Shown one piece after another: positions 36,084 through 45,338 of a stretch of 64,000 bases of DNA. The position numbers and the translations under genes are program-made. Under the pieces are notes generated by a model. It was not told the DNA's origin, did not search any database, and worked only from the letters and a program-made list of their open reading frames with translations. The stretch lies in contig NZ_FCNT01000012.1 of NCBI RefSeq assembly GCF_900021155.1, positions 124,001 through 188,000 on the forward strand. Direction: 5' to 3'. Source of the DNA: Alistipes sp. CHKCI003. GTDB lineage: Bacteria > Bacteroidota > Bacteroidia > Bacteroidales > Rikenellaceae. Numbering within the stretch: position 1 is the first letter of the stretch; every line of letters starts with the position of its first letter.

Positions 36084-37316
36084 TTATTTGCCGGTCAGCT
36101 CCCGCATCTTCCGGTCGAGGGCGTCGCCTCGGAGGTCGACGGCCACGATCCGCCGCTCGGCATCGAGCAGGAAGTTGTGCGGGATGGCTACGGCGCCGAA
36201 GCGGGCCAGCACTTCCGGTTTGCGCGGATCGTCGTTCGTAACCAAAGCGTGCACGAAATCATCGAGGCCGTGCTCGGCAATATAGTTGCGCCACGTGTCG
36301 GCGTAGTAGTCCAGCGAGAGGGCGTAAACGTCCAGCAGGTCGCCGTATTTCCGTTTTGCTTCGACGATGTGCGGGATCTCTTTGAGGCAGGGCATGCACC
36401 ACGTGGCCCAGATGTCGAGCAGCACATAGGGAGCCTTGCACTGCGCGAGCGAAGCGTCGGTGCCGTCGAGGCCCGGCAGCGCGAAGTCGGCCACCTTGTC
36501 GCCCGTCTTGTAGGCTTCGATCCCTTCGGCGGGCTTCGCGATCCGGCGATCCGAAAGAGGCTGGAGAGGCGGCAGCCCTGCTATCTTACGGCGAAAATTG
36601 TGTGCGAGGGTATCTTCGTGCGTACTGTATCGGATTTTCTCGATATCATTTTCCAATTCCATGCGGACGTCTTCCGAATGAGGAAACTTCCGTCGGAGGC
36701 TGTCCGTAACGAATGCCGCATAGACCGAATCGGTGCCCATCTTCATCATCAGGTACCGATTCGTTGCGGCTACATAAGGATTGTTCTGTGCGATAGCCGC
36801 GTCTCCGAATATTTTGGTTACATAGACTCCATCGTAATATTCGATGCTGTCGCGCATAAGCTGCTGTTTCCGGGGGTCTGAGGTCCGCCACAGACTGTCT
36901 TGGAGGATTTTGCTCCGTATGATACGCTGGCGATTGAGTTCCGACATGCGTATTTGCAGAGCGATGTCGGGGGAGCCGGACACGGTGAGAGGGACCCTTC
37001 CCCGTCCTTTTCGATACGTTATGTCGATCCGGTCGTTCGGAGACAATGCGAAAAGCATGAACATGTATCCGGGTTCGACGATAATCTCTCCATCGTAATA
37101 TTCGTCGATAAAGGCGGAAAAACGACACTCCCCCTCTTCGATCCGGCAGGAATCGAGCAGTTTCATCCGATTGTCCTTTGCAGCAAAAAGATAGGCCATT
37201 TTTTCATTCAGTTCGGGGCGGTCGATAAAATGTGCCCGAATACGGAGGTTGTCGGAAGGGCCGCAGCCGCAGAGCACTCCGAGGAGACAGAATAACGTGA
37301 AATAGGGATACTTCAT
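36084..37316 (-). CDS. TlpA-like thioredoxin-fold lipoprotein
   Basis: From ATG 37316 the product is 410 residues. A lipoprotein signal peptide (MKYPYFTLFCLLGVLCGC) is followed by an N-terminal beta-rich domain of the kind seen before TlpA domains in Bacteroidota (DUF4369-like, about 25-140) and a helical middle. The C-terminal TlpA/AhpC-like thioredoxin fold has WATWCMPCLKEIPHIVE; the CxxC lies at about 307-310. It probably reduces or isomerises disulfides at the periplasmic side. It is clustered with the C39-like gene. Confidence 0.88.
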   Translation of the reverse strand: MKYPYFTLFCLLGVLCGCGPSDNLRIRAHFIDRPELNEKMAYLFAAKDNRMKLLDSCRIEEGECRFSAFIDEYYDGEIIVEPGYMFMLFALSPNDRIDITYRKGRGRVPLTVSGSPDIALQIRMSELNRQRIIRSKILQDSLWRTSDPRKQQLMRDSIEYYDGVYVTKIFGDAAIAQNNPYVAATNRYLMMKMGTDSVYAAFVTDSLRRKFPHSEDVRMELENDIEKIRYSTHEDTLAHNFRRKIAGLPPLQPLSDRRIAKPAEGIEAYKTGDKVADFALPGLDGTDASLAQCKAPYVLLDIWATWCMPCLKEIPHIVEAKRKYGDLLDVYALSLDYYADTWRNYIAEHGLDDFVHALVTNDDPRKPEVLARFGAVAIPHNFLLDAERRIVAVDLRGDALDRKMRELTGK

Positions 37317-37409
37317 GATCGTGATTATTATCGGATTGTCATAATGTTTACAAGTGGATAGGTAACGGTGCACGTATAGAACCGGGCACGTCGTGCAGAA
37401 TGACACGGG

Positions 37410-37805
37410 TCAGTCCTCACCGAATTTCGGTTTGAGGATCTCGGACCAGACGACCGCTTTGCGCAGGTCGCAACCGGATAAGATACCGCTCTCGGTGCAA
37501 CTCTCCGGCTGTCCGGCCGACGAATCGTGCAACGGCCCACGATATAGCGCATCCGCGGATGCGGTCTCGGCCTTCGTGTCGGCGGCCGCCTTCGTGTCGG
37601 CAGAGGGGATTTTGCAGCTGTTTCCGCCGTTCGGACGGAATTTCGCAGCTGCCTCTCTGCCCGGTCGGACCGATTCCGACGCCTTCGGCTGCGGCGGAGA
37701 GGCAGAGGCGGTTTTGCGCCTGTGCTCTTTGGCCTTCGTCGCCATGGATACCGCCGCCGATCCGACGAGTATCAACAACCATAAGATGTTCGAAAAATCC
37801 TCCAT
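37410..37805 (-). CDS. Small single-pass membrane protein downstream of relA/spoT
   Basis: The 131-residue product has one N-terminal membrane helix (FSNILWLLILVGSAAVSMATKAK, residues about 4-26) and a low-complexity Ala/Ser/Lys middle. It ends DLRKAVVWSEILKPKFGED, which looks like a conserved motif. It starts one base from the relA/spoT stop on the same strand, so it is in the recA-relA transcript. Function is unknown. Confidence 0.75.
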   Translation of the reverse strand: MEDFSNILWLLILVGSAAVSMATKAKEHRRKTASASPPQPKASESVRPGREAAAKFRPNGGNSCKIPSADTKAAADTKAETASADALYRGPLHDSSAGQPESCTESGILSGCDLRKAVVWSEILKPKFGED

Positions 37806-37806
37806 A

Positions 37807-40029
37807 TCAATTCAGACTGCGTTTGACGCTTTCGATTCCCTTGATTTTCCGGATTTTGTCCATAATATCGTGCAAACCTTCCGCGTCTTTGACATAGAGA
37901 CTTATATTCCCTTCGAAGATACCGTCGTGGCTCTGGATGTTCACTTCGCGCATGTTGATGCTGAAATCGTCCGTAACGACCTTCGCCAAATCGAGCAGCA
38001 GCCCCATGCGGTCGATGCCGCGGATGAGCACGGTCGACAGATAGGACATGGCCTTGTGCTGCGACCATTTGATCTCCTCCTTGACGATGTTCCGTCCGAA
38101 CTGCGCCCCCAGACGGTTCAGCTCGTCGCACGTCGATTTGTGGACGATGATTTTGCCCGAAGCCGGATCCCGATAGCCGACGACGCTGTCGCCCGGGATC
38201 GGTTTGCAGCATTCCGCGATGACGAATCGGGGTTCGGCATCGCCCTCCGCGCCCGGCCGGGGGGCGATCTCCCCGGCGTTCGCCGGTTCGTCTTCGTCGC
38301 CCTTCTCTTTTTTCGGAATAAAAAGCGTCCAGAATTTCAGTATCTTACTCTTCGAATTGACTTTCAGTACTTTCTCCAGATCGTCGAGGCGGACGATTCC
38401 CGCGCCGATTTTGCTGTACAGCTCCTCCTTGTTATTGCTTTCGTAGATCGGAATGATCTTGCGGAGCACGCGGCCGCTGAGCGGAATATTCAATTCGCGC
38501 ATTTTCTCTTCGAGGGTCTGCTGCCCCCGTTCGATGTTGTGCTGCCGTTCCCCTTTGAGGAAGCTCTTGATGGCCTGCTTCGCCTTGCTCGTGGTGATGA
38601 TGTCGAGCCATTCGGGCTTGGGGCGCGCCGTATCCGAGGTGATGATCTCGATCTGGTCGCCGCTGTTGATGCGAGCCGTGATCGGCTCGATCTTGTGGTT
38701 GATCTTGGCGCCGATGGCGCTGTTGCCGATCTTCGAGTGAATCTCGTAGGCGAAGTCGAGCGCCGTGGCGCCGAACGGCATTTTGCGCGCTTCGCCTTTG
38801 GGGGTAAACACTACGATCTCAGAGGTATACAACTGCAACTTGAAGTTATCCAAGAAGTCGACAGCACTCTCCGTCGGACTGTTCAGTGCGTCGCGTATCT
38901 GTGCCAGCCACTTGTCGAACTCGTCTTCGTTCTGCGAAATGGTGGCGTGTTTGTACTTCCAGTGGGCTGCGAATCCCCGCTCGGCGATGTCCTCCATGCG
39001 CTGCGTGCGGATCTGCACTTCGACCCAGACGCCGTCGGGGCCCATCACCGTCGAGTGGAGCGCTTCGTAGCCGTTGGCTTTGGGCATCGAGATCCAGTCG
39101 CGCAGGCGATCGGGCTTGGGGGTATAGATGTCGGTGATCGTAGAGTAGATTTGCCAGCACTGCGTCTTTTCCGAAGGGAACGGAAGCGGTTGGAAGACGA
39201 TGCGGATGGCGAACAGGTCGTAGATCTCCTCGAAGGGAATCTGCTTGCGCTGCATCTTCGACCAGATCGAATAGATGCTTTTCACACGGCCCGATATTTC
39301 GTACTTGATATGGTCGCGGTCGAGCGCGGCGATGATCGGGGCGTTGAACTTGTTGATGAACTCCTGACGCGAAGCCTCCGTTTCGTTCAGCTTGCGGGTG
39401 ATCTCCTCGTATTGCTTCGGAAAGCGGTATTTCATGCAGAGGTCCTCCAGTTCGCTCTTGATCGAGTAGAGCCCGAGGCGGTAGGCCAGCGGCGCGAAGA
39501 GGTAGATCGTTTCGCTCGTGATCTTGATCTGCTTGTTCATGGGCATCGACCCCAGCGTACGCATGTTGTGCAGGCGGTCGGCGATCTTGATGAGGATCAC
39601 GCGCACGTCGTCCGAAAGCGTCAACAGCACTTTGCGGAAGTATTCGGCCTGCTCCGACGTGTCGGCGTTGAAGACGCCGGACATCTTGGTCAGCCCGTCG
39701 ACCATCGAGGCGATCTTGGGACCGAAGATGCGCTCCATGTCCTCCACGGTATACTCCGTGTCCTCCACCACGTCGTGCAGCAGCGAAGCTACGACCGACT
39801 TCACGCCCAGTCCGATCTCCTCGATCACGATCTTGGCCACGGCGATCGGATGCAGCAGGTAAGGTTCGCCCGAACGGCGCCTTACCCCCTGATGAGCCTC
39901 TTTCGCAAGGAAGAACGCACGTTTGATGAAGTTCCAGTCCTCGTCGTTCTTACAGATCTTGGTACACGAGTAGAGCAGGTCGTCCCACTTTTCCTTGATC
40001 AGTTTTTCGTCCTCCGCAGTATAATCCAT
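37807..40029 (-). CDS. Bifunctional (p)ppGpp synthetase/hydrolase (RelA/SpoT)
   Basis: From ATG 40029 (MDYTAEDEKLIKEKW) the product is 740 residues and mediates the stringent response. The HD hydrolase domain has EAHQGVRRRSGEPYLLHP and LLHDVVEDTEYT, so the metal-binding His/Asp are kept. The synthetase domain has GRVKSIYSIWSKM and YDLFAIRIVF. TGS (VVFTPKGEARKMPFGATALDFAYEIH) and C-terminal ACT (INMREVNIQSHDGIFEGNISLYV) follow. Both catalytic halves look intact. An ATG at 40173 would extend 48 basic residues into recA and is unlikely. Eleven bases from the recA stop. Confidence 0.94.
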   Translation of the reverse strand: MDYTAEDEKLIKEKWDDLLYSCTKICKNDEDWNFIKRAFFLAKEAHQGVRRRSGEPYLLHPIAVAKIVIEEIGLGVKSVVASLLHDVVEDTEYTVEDMERIFGPKIASMVDGLTKMSGVFNADTSEQAEYFRKVLLTLSDDVRVILIKIADRLHNMRTLGSMPMNKQIKITSETIYLFAPLAYRLGLYSIKSELEDLCMKYRFPKQYEEITRKLNETEASRQEFINKFNAPIIAALDRDHIKYEISGRVKSIYSIWSKMQRKQIPFEEIYDLFAIRIVFQPLPFPSEKTQCWQIYSTITDIYTPKPDRLRDWISMPKANGYEALHSTVMGPDGVWVEVQIRTQRMEDIAERGFAAHWKYKHATISQNEDEFDKWLAQIRDALNSPTESAVDFLDNFKLQLYTSEIVVFTPKGEARKMPFGATALDFAYEIHSKIGNSAIGAKINHKIEPITARINSGDQIEIITSDTARPKPEWLDIITTSKAKQAIKSFLKGERQHNIERGQQTLEEKMRELNIPLSGRVLRKIIPIYESNNKEELYSKIGAGIVRLDDLEKVLKVNSKSKILKFWTLFIPKKEKGDEDEPANAGEIAPRPGAEGDAEPRFVIAECCKPIPGDSVVGYRDPASGKIIVHKSTCDELNRLGAQFGRNIVKEEIKWSQHKAMSYLSTVLIRGIDRMGLLLDLAKVVTDDFSINMREVNIQSHDGIFEGNISLYVKDAEGLHDIMDKIRKIKGIESVKRSLN

Positions 40030-40040
40030 ACCATAGGCTT

Positions 40041-41054
40041 TTATTCTTTTTTCGTTTTCATCGCCTCGCGCACCTTCTCCTCGATCTCGGCGCTGAGAGC
40101 CGCGTCGTTTTTCAGCAGCTCTTTCACCGCGTCGCGCCCCTGACCGATCTTGCGTTCGCCGTAGGAGAACCACGAACCGGCTTTCCTGATGACGCCGTAA
40201 TCCACGCCGAGGTCGATGATCTCGCCGATCTTCGAGATGCCCTCGCCGAACATGATGTCGAACTCGGCGCGTTTGAACGGAGGCGCCACCTTGTTTTTCA
40301 CGACCTTGACCTTCGTGCGCGTGCCGAGCTGCTCTTCGCCGTCCTTGATGACCGAGACGCGGCGGATGTCGATCCGCACGCTGGCATAGAACTTCAGGGC
40401 GTTGCCGCCCGTCGTGGTCTCGGGGTTGCCGTAGACGACGCCGATCTTGTCGCGGAGCTGGTTGATGAAGATGCAGACCGTCTTCGTTTTCGAGATGCTG
40501 GCCGTGAGCTTGCGCAGCGCTTGCGACATCAGGCGTGCTTGCAAGCCCATTTTCGCGTCGCCCATCTCGCCTTCGATCTCGGCCTTGGGGGTCAGGGCCG
40601 CCACGGAGTCAATCACGATGATGTCGATGGCGCTCGACCGGATCAGCGAGTCGGCGATTTCGAGCGCCTGCTCGCCGTTGTCGGGCTGCGAGATGAGGAG
40701 GTTATCCACATCCACCCCGAGTTTCTGGGCATAGTAGCTGTCGAAGGCATGCTCGGCGTCGATGAACGCTGCGATGCCGCCCGCCTTTTGCGCTTCGGCG
40801 ATGGCGTGGATGGCCAGCGTCGTCTTGCCCGACGACTCGGGGCCGTAGATTTCGACCACGCGGCCTTTGGGATAGCCGCCGACGCCGAGCGCCATGTCGA
40901 GGGTGATCGAACCGGTCGGTATGACGGGCACGTCGTTCACCTCCTGCGAGTTCATGCGCATGATTGACCCCTTGCCGAAGTCCTTCTCTATTTTTTCCAT
41001 CACCGCGTTCAGCACTTTGAGCTTGTCGGGATTCGCCTGTACTTTTTCTGCCAT
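40041..41054 (-). CDS. recA: Recombinase RecA
   Basis: RecA forms filaments on single-stranded DNA for homologous recombination and SOS induction. The 337-residue product has Walker [16 protein letters not shown] at about 66-80, [15 protein letters not shown], Walker [15 protein letters not shown], loop region [23 protein letters not shown] and [29 protein letters not shown]. It heads the recA-relA/spoT-membrane protein series on the minus strand. No LexA-like box was evident upstream. Confidence 0.97.
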   Translation of the reverse strand: MAEKVQANPDKLKVLNAVMEKIEKDFGKGSIMRMNSQEVNDVPVIPTGSITLDMALGVGGYPKGRVVEIYGPESSGKTTLAIHAIAEAQKAGGIAAFIDAEHAFDSYYAQKLGVDVDNLLISQPDNGEQALEIADSLIRSSAIDIIVIDSVAALTPKAEIEGEMGDAKMGLQARLMSQALRKLTASISKTKTVCIFINQLRDKIGVVYGNPETTTGGNALKFYASVRIDIRRVSVIKDGEEQLGTRTKVKVVKNKVAPPFKRAEFDIMFGEGISKIGEIIDLGVDYGVIRKAGSWFSYGERKIGQGRDAVKELLKNDAALSAEIEEKVREAMKTKKE

Positions 41055-41379
41055 TGGTTTATGCGTTATTATTTGTTTGAATCGTTTTCAGTTCCATTCG
41101 GCCCGCGTTGTCCGTGAGGGGAGGGGCGGTTCGTCGTATCCGTCATCACTCCTGTCCCCGGGTCCATTCGGGCCGGTGTTTTCCCGTAGCAAGTACGGTT
41201 TTGTCGTTTCTGTTTTATGCGCTGCACTCCTCCGAAGCGCCTGTTCCGCGAGGCGCTACGATCCCGCATTCCCGTTGCATCCTCATACGTTCGGCCGCAG
41301 CCGAGAAAATGGCCGCAACCGGCCTGCCGGAGGTGCGAAAACCACTGCCGCCTCGCCGCATCCGGCGCCGGCGCCCGCG
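41055..41379. other. Gene-free interval upstream of recA
   Basis: No gene is supported in these 325 bases. A perfect inverted repeat AGCGCCT-N8-AGGCGCT lies at 41,236-41,257; it could be a structure ending the upstream minus-strand transcript or a regulatory palindrome. No TAnnTTTG element was found close to recA. Confidence 0.4.
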
Positions 41380-41775
41380 TCATTTCCGCGGAAGCGGGAA
41401 TTTGATCGTCCGCGCGTCCAGATAACGGTCCGGATAGGGGCTCCAGTTCTTTGCCGCAGAGTTGCCGACGGTGGCTTTCCAAAAACCGCTTTCCCGATTC
41501 AGATCGCGTTTCGTGCCGCTGCTCCGCCTGTGCAGAACGGATTCCGATCGGCGGTCGTCGAGCCAGCGCCGGATCTGCATCCGTTCGCGCCTCACGGGAT
41601 CGAGCCGCTCGCGCAGTTGCCGTGTCGAATAACCGACCGGAGCCCCGACGGGACTTTGCAGCGCGGAGGGGGCGATACGATGTTCGATCGGGCGGTTCTC
41701 GGGCCGTTCCTGTGCGTGCAGCGCACAGGCGCAGCCGAGGAATCCGACGCAGGCTATGGTCCGCAAACCGTTCAC
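41380..41775 (-). CDS. Small exported protein of unknown function
   Basis: The 131-residue product has a clear signal peptide (MNGLRTIACVGFLGCACALHAQ, probable cleavage after AQ), a charged Arg-rich middle, and the ending NWSPYPDRYLDARTIKFPLPRK, which looks conserved rather than random. No known domain was recognised. It lies 7 bases after the bcp stop, so it is likely cotranscribed with bcp. Confidence 0.6.
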   Translation of the reverse strand: MNGLRTIACVGFLGCACALHAQERPENRPIEHRIAPSALQSPVGAPVGYSTRQLRERLDPVRRERMQIRRWLDDRRSESVLHRRSSGTKRDLNRESGFWKATVGNSAAKNWSPYPDRYLDARTIKFPLPRK

Positions 41776-41782
41776 GACAACC

Positions 41783-42244
41783 CTATTTATATGAATCGAG
41801 AATCTGCCGGTAGTGGTTTTTCGTGTCCACCTTGTCGAATATCTTTTCGATCCGCCCTTCGGCGTCGATGATGAACGTCGTGCGCAGGACGCCCATGTAT
41901 TTGCGGCCGTACATCGACTTCTCGGCCCAGACGCCGTAGGCCTCGCACACGCTGTGGTCGGTGTCCGCGAGCAGCGTGAAGCCGAGTTCGTTCTTTTCGC
42001 AGAAGTTGCGGTGCGACTTTTCGCTGTCGGGGCTCACGCCGATGATCCGGAATCCCATCCGTGCCAGTTCGGCCTTGCCGTCGCGCAGACTGAGGGCTTC
42101 GAACGTACAGCCCGAGGTGTTGTCTTTCGGATAGAAATAGAGGATCGTGCGCTGCCCCGAGAGGTCGGCGAGCGTTACCGTCTTTCCGTTTTGGTCCGTC
42201 GATTTGAAATCGGGGGCACAGTCCCCTGCGGCTAATTTCGTCAT
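41783..42244 (-). CDS. bcp: Thioredoxin-dependent peroxiredoxin (Bcp/PrxQ)
   Basis: The 153-residue product reduces hydroperoxides using thioredoxin. It has PKDNTSGCTFEALSLRD with the peroxidatic Cys (about residue 46), GVSPDSEKSHRNFCEKNELGFTLLAD with a possible resolving Cys, and RTTFIIDAEGRI. The loop reads TSGCT where the family usually has TPGCT; the Pro-to-Ser change is tolerated in known relatives. It has its own -7 element 29 bases upstream. Confidence 0.93.
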   Translation of the reverse strand: MTKLAAGDCAPDFKSTDQNGKTVTLADLSGQRTILYFYPKDNTSGCTFEALSLRDGKAELARMGFRIIGVSPDSEKSHRNFCEKNELGFTLLADTDHSVCEAYGVWAEKSMYGRKYMGVLRTTFIIDAEGRIEKIFDKVDTKNHYRQILDSYK

Positions 42245-42272
42245 AATGTAGCGATTCGTGTGGTTTACTTCT

Positions 42273-42280
42273 CAAAGGTA
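42273..42280 (-). promoter_or_regulatory. -7 element for bcp
   Basis: TACCTTTG on the minus strand matches TAnnTTTG, 29 bases before the bcp start. Confidence 0.6.
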
Positions 42281-42326
42281 CGAAAAATTTCGTGTCCGGA
42301 GGTGCGTTCGCGGCACTTTTTTCGGT

Positions 42327-42539
42327 TCAGTCCCACAGGTAGGTTACCTCGATCTGCTCGTAGAACTCCTCCTGTGTGGCGTTGAGTTTGTGCCGGCAGG
42401 CCGGACAGCGGATCGGAAGTTCGGTCTCGACATAGTCGCAGCAGCCCACGCAGGGCTGCATGAAACCGTAGCCGGCGTCGGCATGATGATCGAATCGTGC
42501 GCCGCAGTGTTTGCAGCGGATTTTGTAAGCGGTTCCCAT
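42327..42539 (-). CDS. Small zinc-ribbon protein
   Basis: The 70-residue product has three Cys pairs: CKHC at 9-12, CVGCC at about 30-34 and CPAC at about 45-48. Spacing suits one or two zinc sites. It ends EEFYEQIEVTYLWD. It is likely a small cytoplasmic zinc-binding protein or nucleic-acid-associated ribbon; no specific role is known. An imperfect -7-like TTCCTTTG lies at 42,571-42,578 on the same strand. Confidence 0.75.
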   Translation of the reverse strand: MGTAYKIRCKHCGARFDHHADAGYGFMQPCVGCCDYVETELPIRCPACRHKLNATQEEFYEQIEVTYLWD

Positions 42540-43139
42540 GATCGGTTTTTTTTCGTTTCGTACTACGATGCAAAGGAACAGCGCCCCAGTGTCAACTTAT
42601 GACACAGAACGAAATATTTGTTTCGCAGGGCGCGTTCCGCACGATCTGTTCCATTTCGTGCCGTGCGTGCCGTTCGGTTCCGGATCGTCGGCAACAGACT
42701 GCCCCGCCGTGCGCGAACGAACGGAAACAGCGGACGTTTGCCGCACGGACGACAGCGAAATCCCCTGTCTGCCAAAGGGGATTTCGCCGCCTCGGAAAGG
42801 TGCGTCTTCTATTTCTATAGCGCTGCGACGGACGGGTCGGAGGTGCAGCGATCGCGCCCGGCCTGCACGGCCCCTCTTCGGACGCCCGATGAATCGCAAC
42901 CTCGGGGATGTATGGCGGAGCAGATGTTCAGCGGGCTGCCGCCGTGGCCGGCGCTGTCGTCCTTCCGTCCTCCGGTACGAAGACGGCGGCCTCCGCTTCG
43001 GCCCGACATACGGGAGGGGGCGAGCCGGCCGGCGGCATCGCCCGTCGGAATTTCCGCCGTCCGATCGGGCGAATATGTACGTCAAGAGGCCTCGGCATCT
43101 TTTCATGCGGGGATCGTGCGATTTACGGCCGTCTTTCAC
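42540..43139. other. Gene-free interval upstream of znuA
   Basis: No gene is supported in these 600 bases. GTGTCA-N5-TGACAC forms a short palindrome at about 42,590-42,606, upstream of the zinc ribbon and far from znuA. No clear Zur box could be assigned by eye. Confidence 0.45.
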
Positions 43140-43147
43140 TATCTTTG
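43140..43147 (+). promoter_or_regulatory. -7 element for znuA-znuC
   Basis: TATCTTTG matches TAnnTTTG 60 bases upstream of the znuA start. Confidence 0.62.
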
Positions 43148-43207
43148 TCCGCTGTTAACCGTAAATATGCCGCGAACGCCGGAAACACGGCCGCCGGCGC
43201 ACGAAAT

Positions 43208-44047
43208 ATGAAAAAAATCATCACGCTGTTTCTTGCGACGCTCTGCATAGCGAGCTGTTCTACGCGACACGAATCGCGTAAGCCGGCCTTAGCCGTCTCG
43301 ATCCTGCCCCTGCGGCCGATCGTGGAGGGGATCGTTGGCGACGACTTCCGGATCGACGTGCTCGTACCGGCCGGTGCGAGCCCCGAAACGTTCGAACCCA
43401 CGCCGAAGCAACTCAACGGGCTGAACGATGCCCGCCTGATATTCGGCGTCGGACTGCTCGACTTCGAACGGTCGCTCCTGTCGAAAACGGCCGATACGGC
43501 GAAAATCGTCGCTCTCAGCCGCGGCATCGTCCCCATCGCGGGCGACTGCGCCCACGACGGCCGAACCCACGGCGTCGATCCGCACGTCTGGACCTCGCCG
43601 CGCGAACTGAAAACGATGGCAGCGAATGCCTACAGGGCCCTTCGCCTCGCATATCCCGACTCGACGAAATATGCGGCCAACTACGAAATCCTGCGTAACG
43701 AGCTGGAACGTCTGGATGCACGGGTCGCGGCAAAAGTCTCGCAAAGCGGCGTCCGCAGCTTCATCGTCCACCACCCTGCCCTCACCTACTACGCCCGCGC
43801 CTACGGCCTCGAACAGATCGCCGTCGAAGACGAGGGCAAGGAGCCGTCGGCCAAACGGCTCTCCCGCCTGATCGCCCGCGCCCGTGCCGAAGGGATAAAA
43901 CGCATCTTCTATCAAGTGCAGTTTCCTGCTTCGGCAGTCGAAATCATCAGCCGCGACATCGGCGGAAAGTCCGTCGGCATCAACCCGCTGAGAGAGGACA
44001 TATTCGAGAATATCACGGAAATAACCGATCTGATCACCGCACCATGA
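43208..44047 (+). CDS. Zinc/manganese ABC transporter substrate-binding lipoprotein
   Basis: The 279-residue product has a lipoprotein signal peptide (MKKIITLFLATLCIASC). It belongs to the ZnuA/TroA cluster A-I binding proteins: LAVSILPLRPIVEGIVGDDFRIDVLVPAGASPETFEPTPKQL, then GVDPHVWTSPRELKTMA (metal His), FIVHHPALTYYARAYGLEQIAVEDEGKEPSA (second His region). The acidic/His-rich loop of high-capacity ZnuA is nearly absent. The stop overlaps the ATPase start (ATGA). The true start is at 43208; longer frames upstream lie before the promoter. Confidence 0.92.
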   Translation: MKKIITLFLATLCIASCSTRHESRKPALAVSILPLRPIVEGIVGDDFRIDVLVPAGASPETFEPTPKQLNGLNDARLIFGVGLLDFERSLLSKTADTAKIVALSRGIVPIAGDCAHDGRTHGVDPHVWTSPRELKTMAANAYRALRLAYPDSTKYAANYEILRNELERLDARVAAKVSQSGVRSFIVHHPALTYYARAYGLEQIAVEDEGKEPSAKRLSRLIARARAEGIKRIFYQVQFPASAVEIISRDIGGKSVGINPLREDIFENITEITDLITAP

Positions 44048-44814
44048 ACCCGCCCCTCGTCTCTCTGCGCAGCGTAGCCGTCGACTACGACGGCTGCGAA
44101 GCCCTGCAAAACGCCGACCTCGACATCTATCCCGACGATTTTCTGGGTGTAATCGGCCCCAACGGCGGAGGAAAAACCACCCTCATACGGGCCATTCTGG
44201 GCCTCGTCCCTCACAGCGGGGAGATCGTTTTCTCGCCCCGGCTCTTCCGGGGCCGGGAGCGGCTAATCGGCTACATGCCTCAAATCACCGAGTTCGACCG
44301 CTCGTTTCCGATCTCGATCGAAGAGGTCGTGCTTTCCGGCCTTCAGGGGCGGAAGGGTCTTTTCGGGCGCTACACGAAAAACGACAAACGAAAGGCGGCG
44401 GAACTGCTGGCCGCGGCCGGCATCGGCGAAGCGGCGCGCAAGGGCGTCGCGGAGGTCTCGGGCGGTCAGATGCAGCGGGCTCTCCTGTGCCGCGCGATCA
44501 TCTCCGATCCACGGCTGCTGATCCTCGACGAACCGGCGAATTTCGTCGACAACAAATTCGAAAACGAACTTTACCGCATGCTGTGCACGCTGAACGAACG
44601 CATGGCGATCGTGATGGTCTCGCACGACGTGGGGACCCTGTCGAGCGTCGTGAAGAGCGTCGTATGCGTCAACCGCCACATCCATCGCCACGACTCGAAC
44701 ATCATCACCGAAGAGCAGCTCCGCGAGTACGACTGTCCGATTCAGCTCATCGCGCACGGAGACCTACCCCACACGGTGCTGCAAAACCACACCTGCTGCC
44801 ACAAACACGAATAA
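44044..44814 (+). CDS. Zinc/manganese ABC transporter ATP-binding protein
   Basis: The 256-residue product is the cytoplasmic ATPase partner. Walker A is GPNGGGKTTLIRAIL at about 39-53, then YMPQITEFDRSFPISIEEVVLSGL, the ABC signature VSGGQMQRALLCRAI, Walker B LLILDEPANFVD, and the switch His in IVMVSHDVGTLS. The C-terminus is His/Cys-rich (HTVLQNHTCCHKHE), possibly metal-binding. No permease gene follows: the next gene is on the opposite strand, so the membrane subunit must lie elsewhere. Confidence 0.92.
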   Translation: MNPPLVSLRSVAVDYDGCEALQNADLDIYPDDFLGVIGPNGGGKTTLIRAILGLVPHSGEIVFSPRLFRGRERLIGYMPQITEFDRSFPISIEEVVLSGLQGRKGLFGRYTKNDKRKAAELLAAAGIGEAARKGVAEVSGGQMQRALLCRAIISDPRLLILDEPANFVDNKFENELYRMLCTLNERMAIVMVSHDVGTLSSVVKSVVCVNRHIHRHDSNIITEEQLREYDCPIQLIAHGDLPHTVLQNHTCCHKHE

Positions 44815-44817
44815 CAG

Positions 44818-44863
44818 TTGCGGCGCAGACCTCTCCCCGCGAGGAAAGAGGATTTGCGCCGCA
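44818..44863 (+). terminator. Stem-loop after the zinc ABC genes
   Basis: TGCGGCGCA and TTGCGCCGCA pair around an inner CCTCT / AGAGG stem just after the ATPase stop. There is no strong T-tract, so termination may be inefficient; it could instead be a processing structure. Confidence 0.45.
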
Positions 44864-44883
44864 TGCAGCCGTATATTTCGCTT

Positions 44884-45165
44884 CTACTTGTTGATCCCGC
44901 TCAACTTCTCGAACAGCTTGTCGTACGCTTCCGCCATCTCGCAGCGCAGTGCGGCATAATGCTTGCGCACGAGCGAGCGGTTATGAGGCTCGGCAGGGTT
45001 GTTCGCCTTTGCGAAAAGCGCGTTGCGCACGGCAACGGCCTCCTGCATCACCTCGAAAATCTCCTTCTCCTTCGAAGGCTGGAAGCACATCGCCATATCG
45101 CAGTCGAATACCACCTCTTCCAGACGGTAGTCGATCTCCTTTTTCAAATCTCTTAAATTCGCCAT
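44884..45165 (-). CDS. Conserved Bacteroidales protein of unknown function
   Basis: The 93-residue product begins MANLRDLKKEIDYRLEEVVFDCDMAM and ends HYAALRCEMAEAYDKLFEKLSGINK. It is predicted all-helical and has no membrane segment. I recall similarly sized proteins starting MANLRDLKKDI as conserved but uncharacterised in Bacteroides. It is monocistronic with its own -7 element. The longer frame reaching 45,756 runs through the promoter and is not real. Confidence 0.8.
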   Translation of the reverse strand: MANLRDLKKEIDYRLEEVVFDCDMAMCFQPSKEKEIFEVMQEAVAVRNALFAKANNPAEPHNRSLVRKHYAALRCEMAEAYDKLFEKLSGINK

Positions 45166-45193
45166 ATCGTAGAGTAATAAATTATTCCTGCGG

Positions 45194-45201
45194 CAAAGGT
45201 A
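45194..45201 (-). promoter_or_regulatory. -7 element for the conserved Bacteroidales gene
   Basis: TACCTTTG on the minus strand matches TAnnTTTG, 29 bases before the start codon. Confidence 0.62.
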
Positions 45202-45338
45202 GCAAAAGTTTCCGATTATCGAACAGCAGACCCCCTCTTTTTCTGCGGTGCATCGGTGCGCAGCCCGCCCGCAGGCCCCGCACCTGCAATCGAGCACCGC
45301 CGGCCGCATCCCGAAAAAAGAACCGCACTCAACGCAAG

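Noticed and set aside
37393-40143. Long (916 codons) plus-strand frame opposite relA/spoT
   Set aside because: It is the complement of a well-supported RelA/SpoT gene and has no domain of its own.
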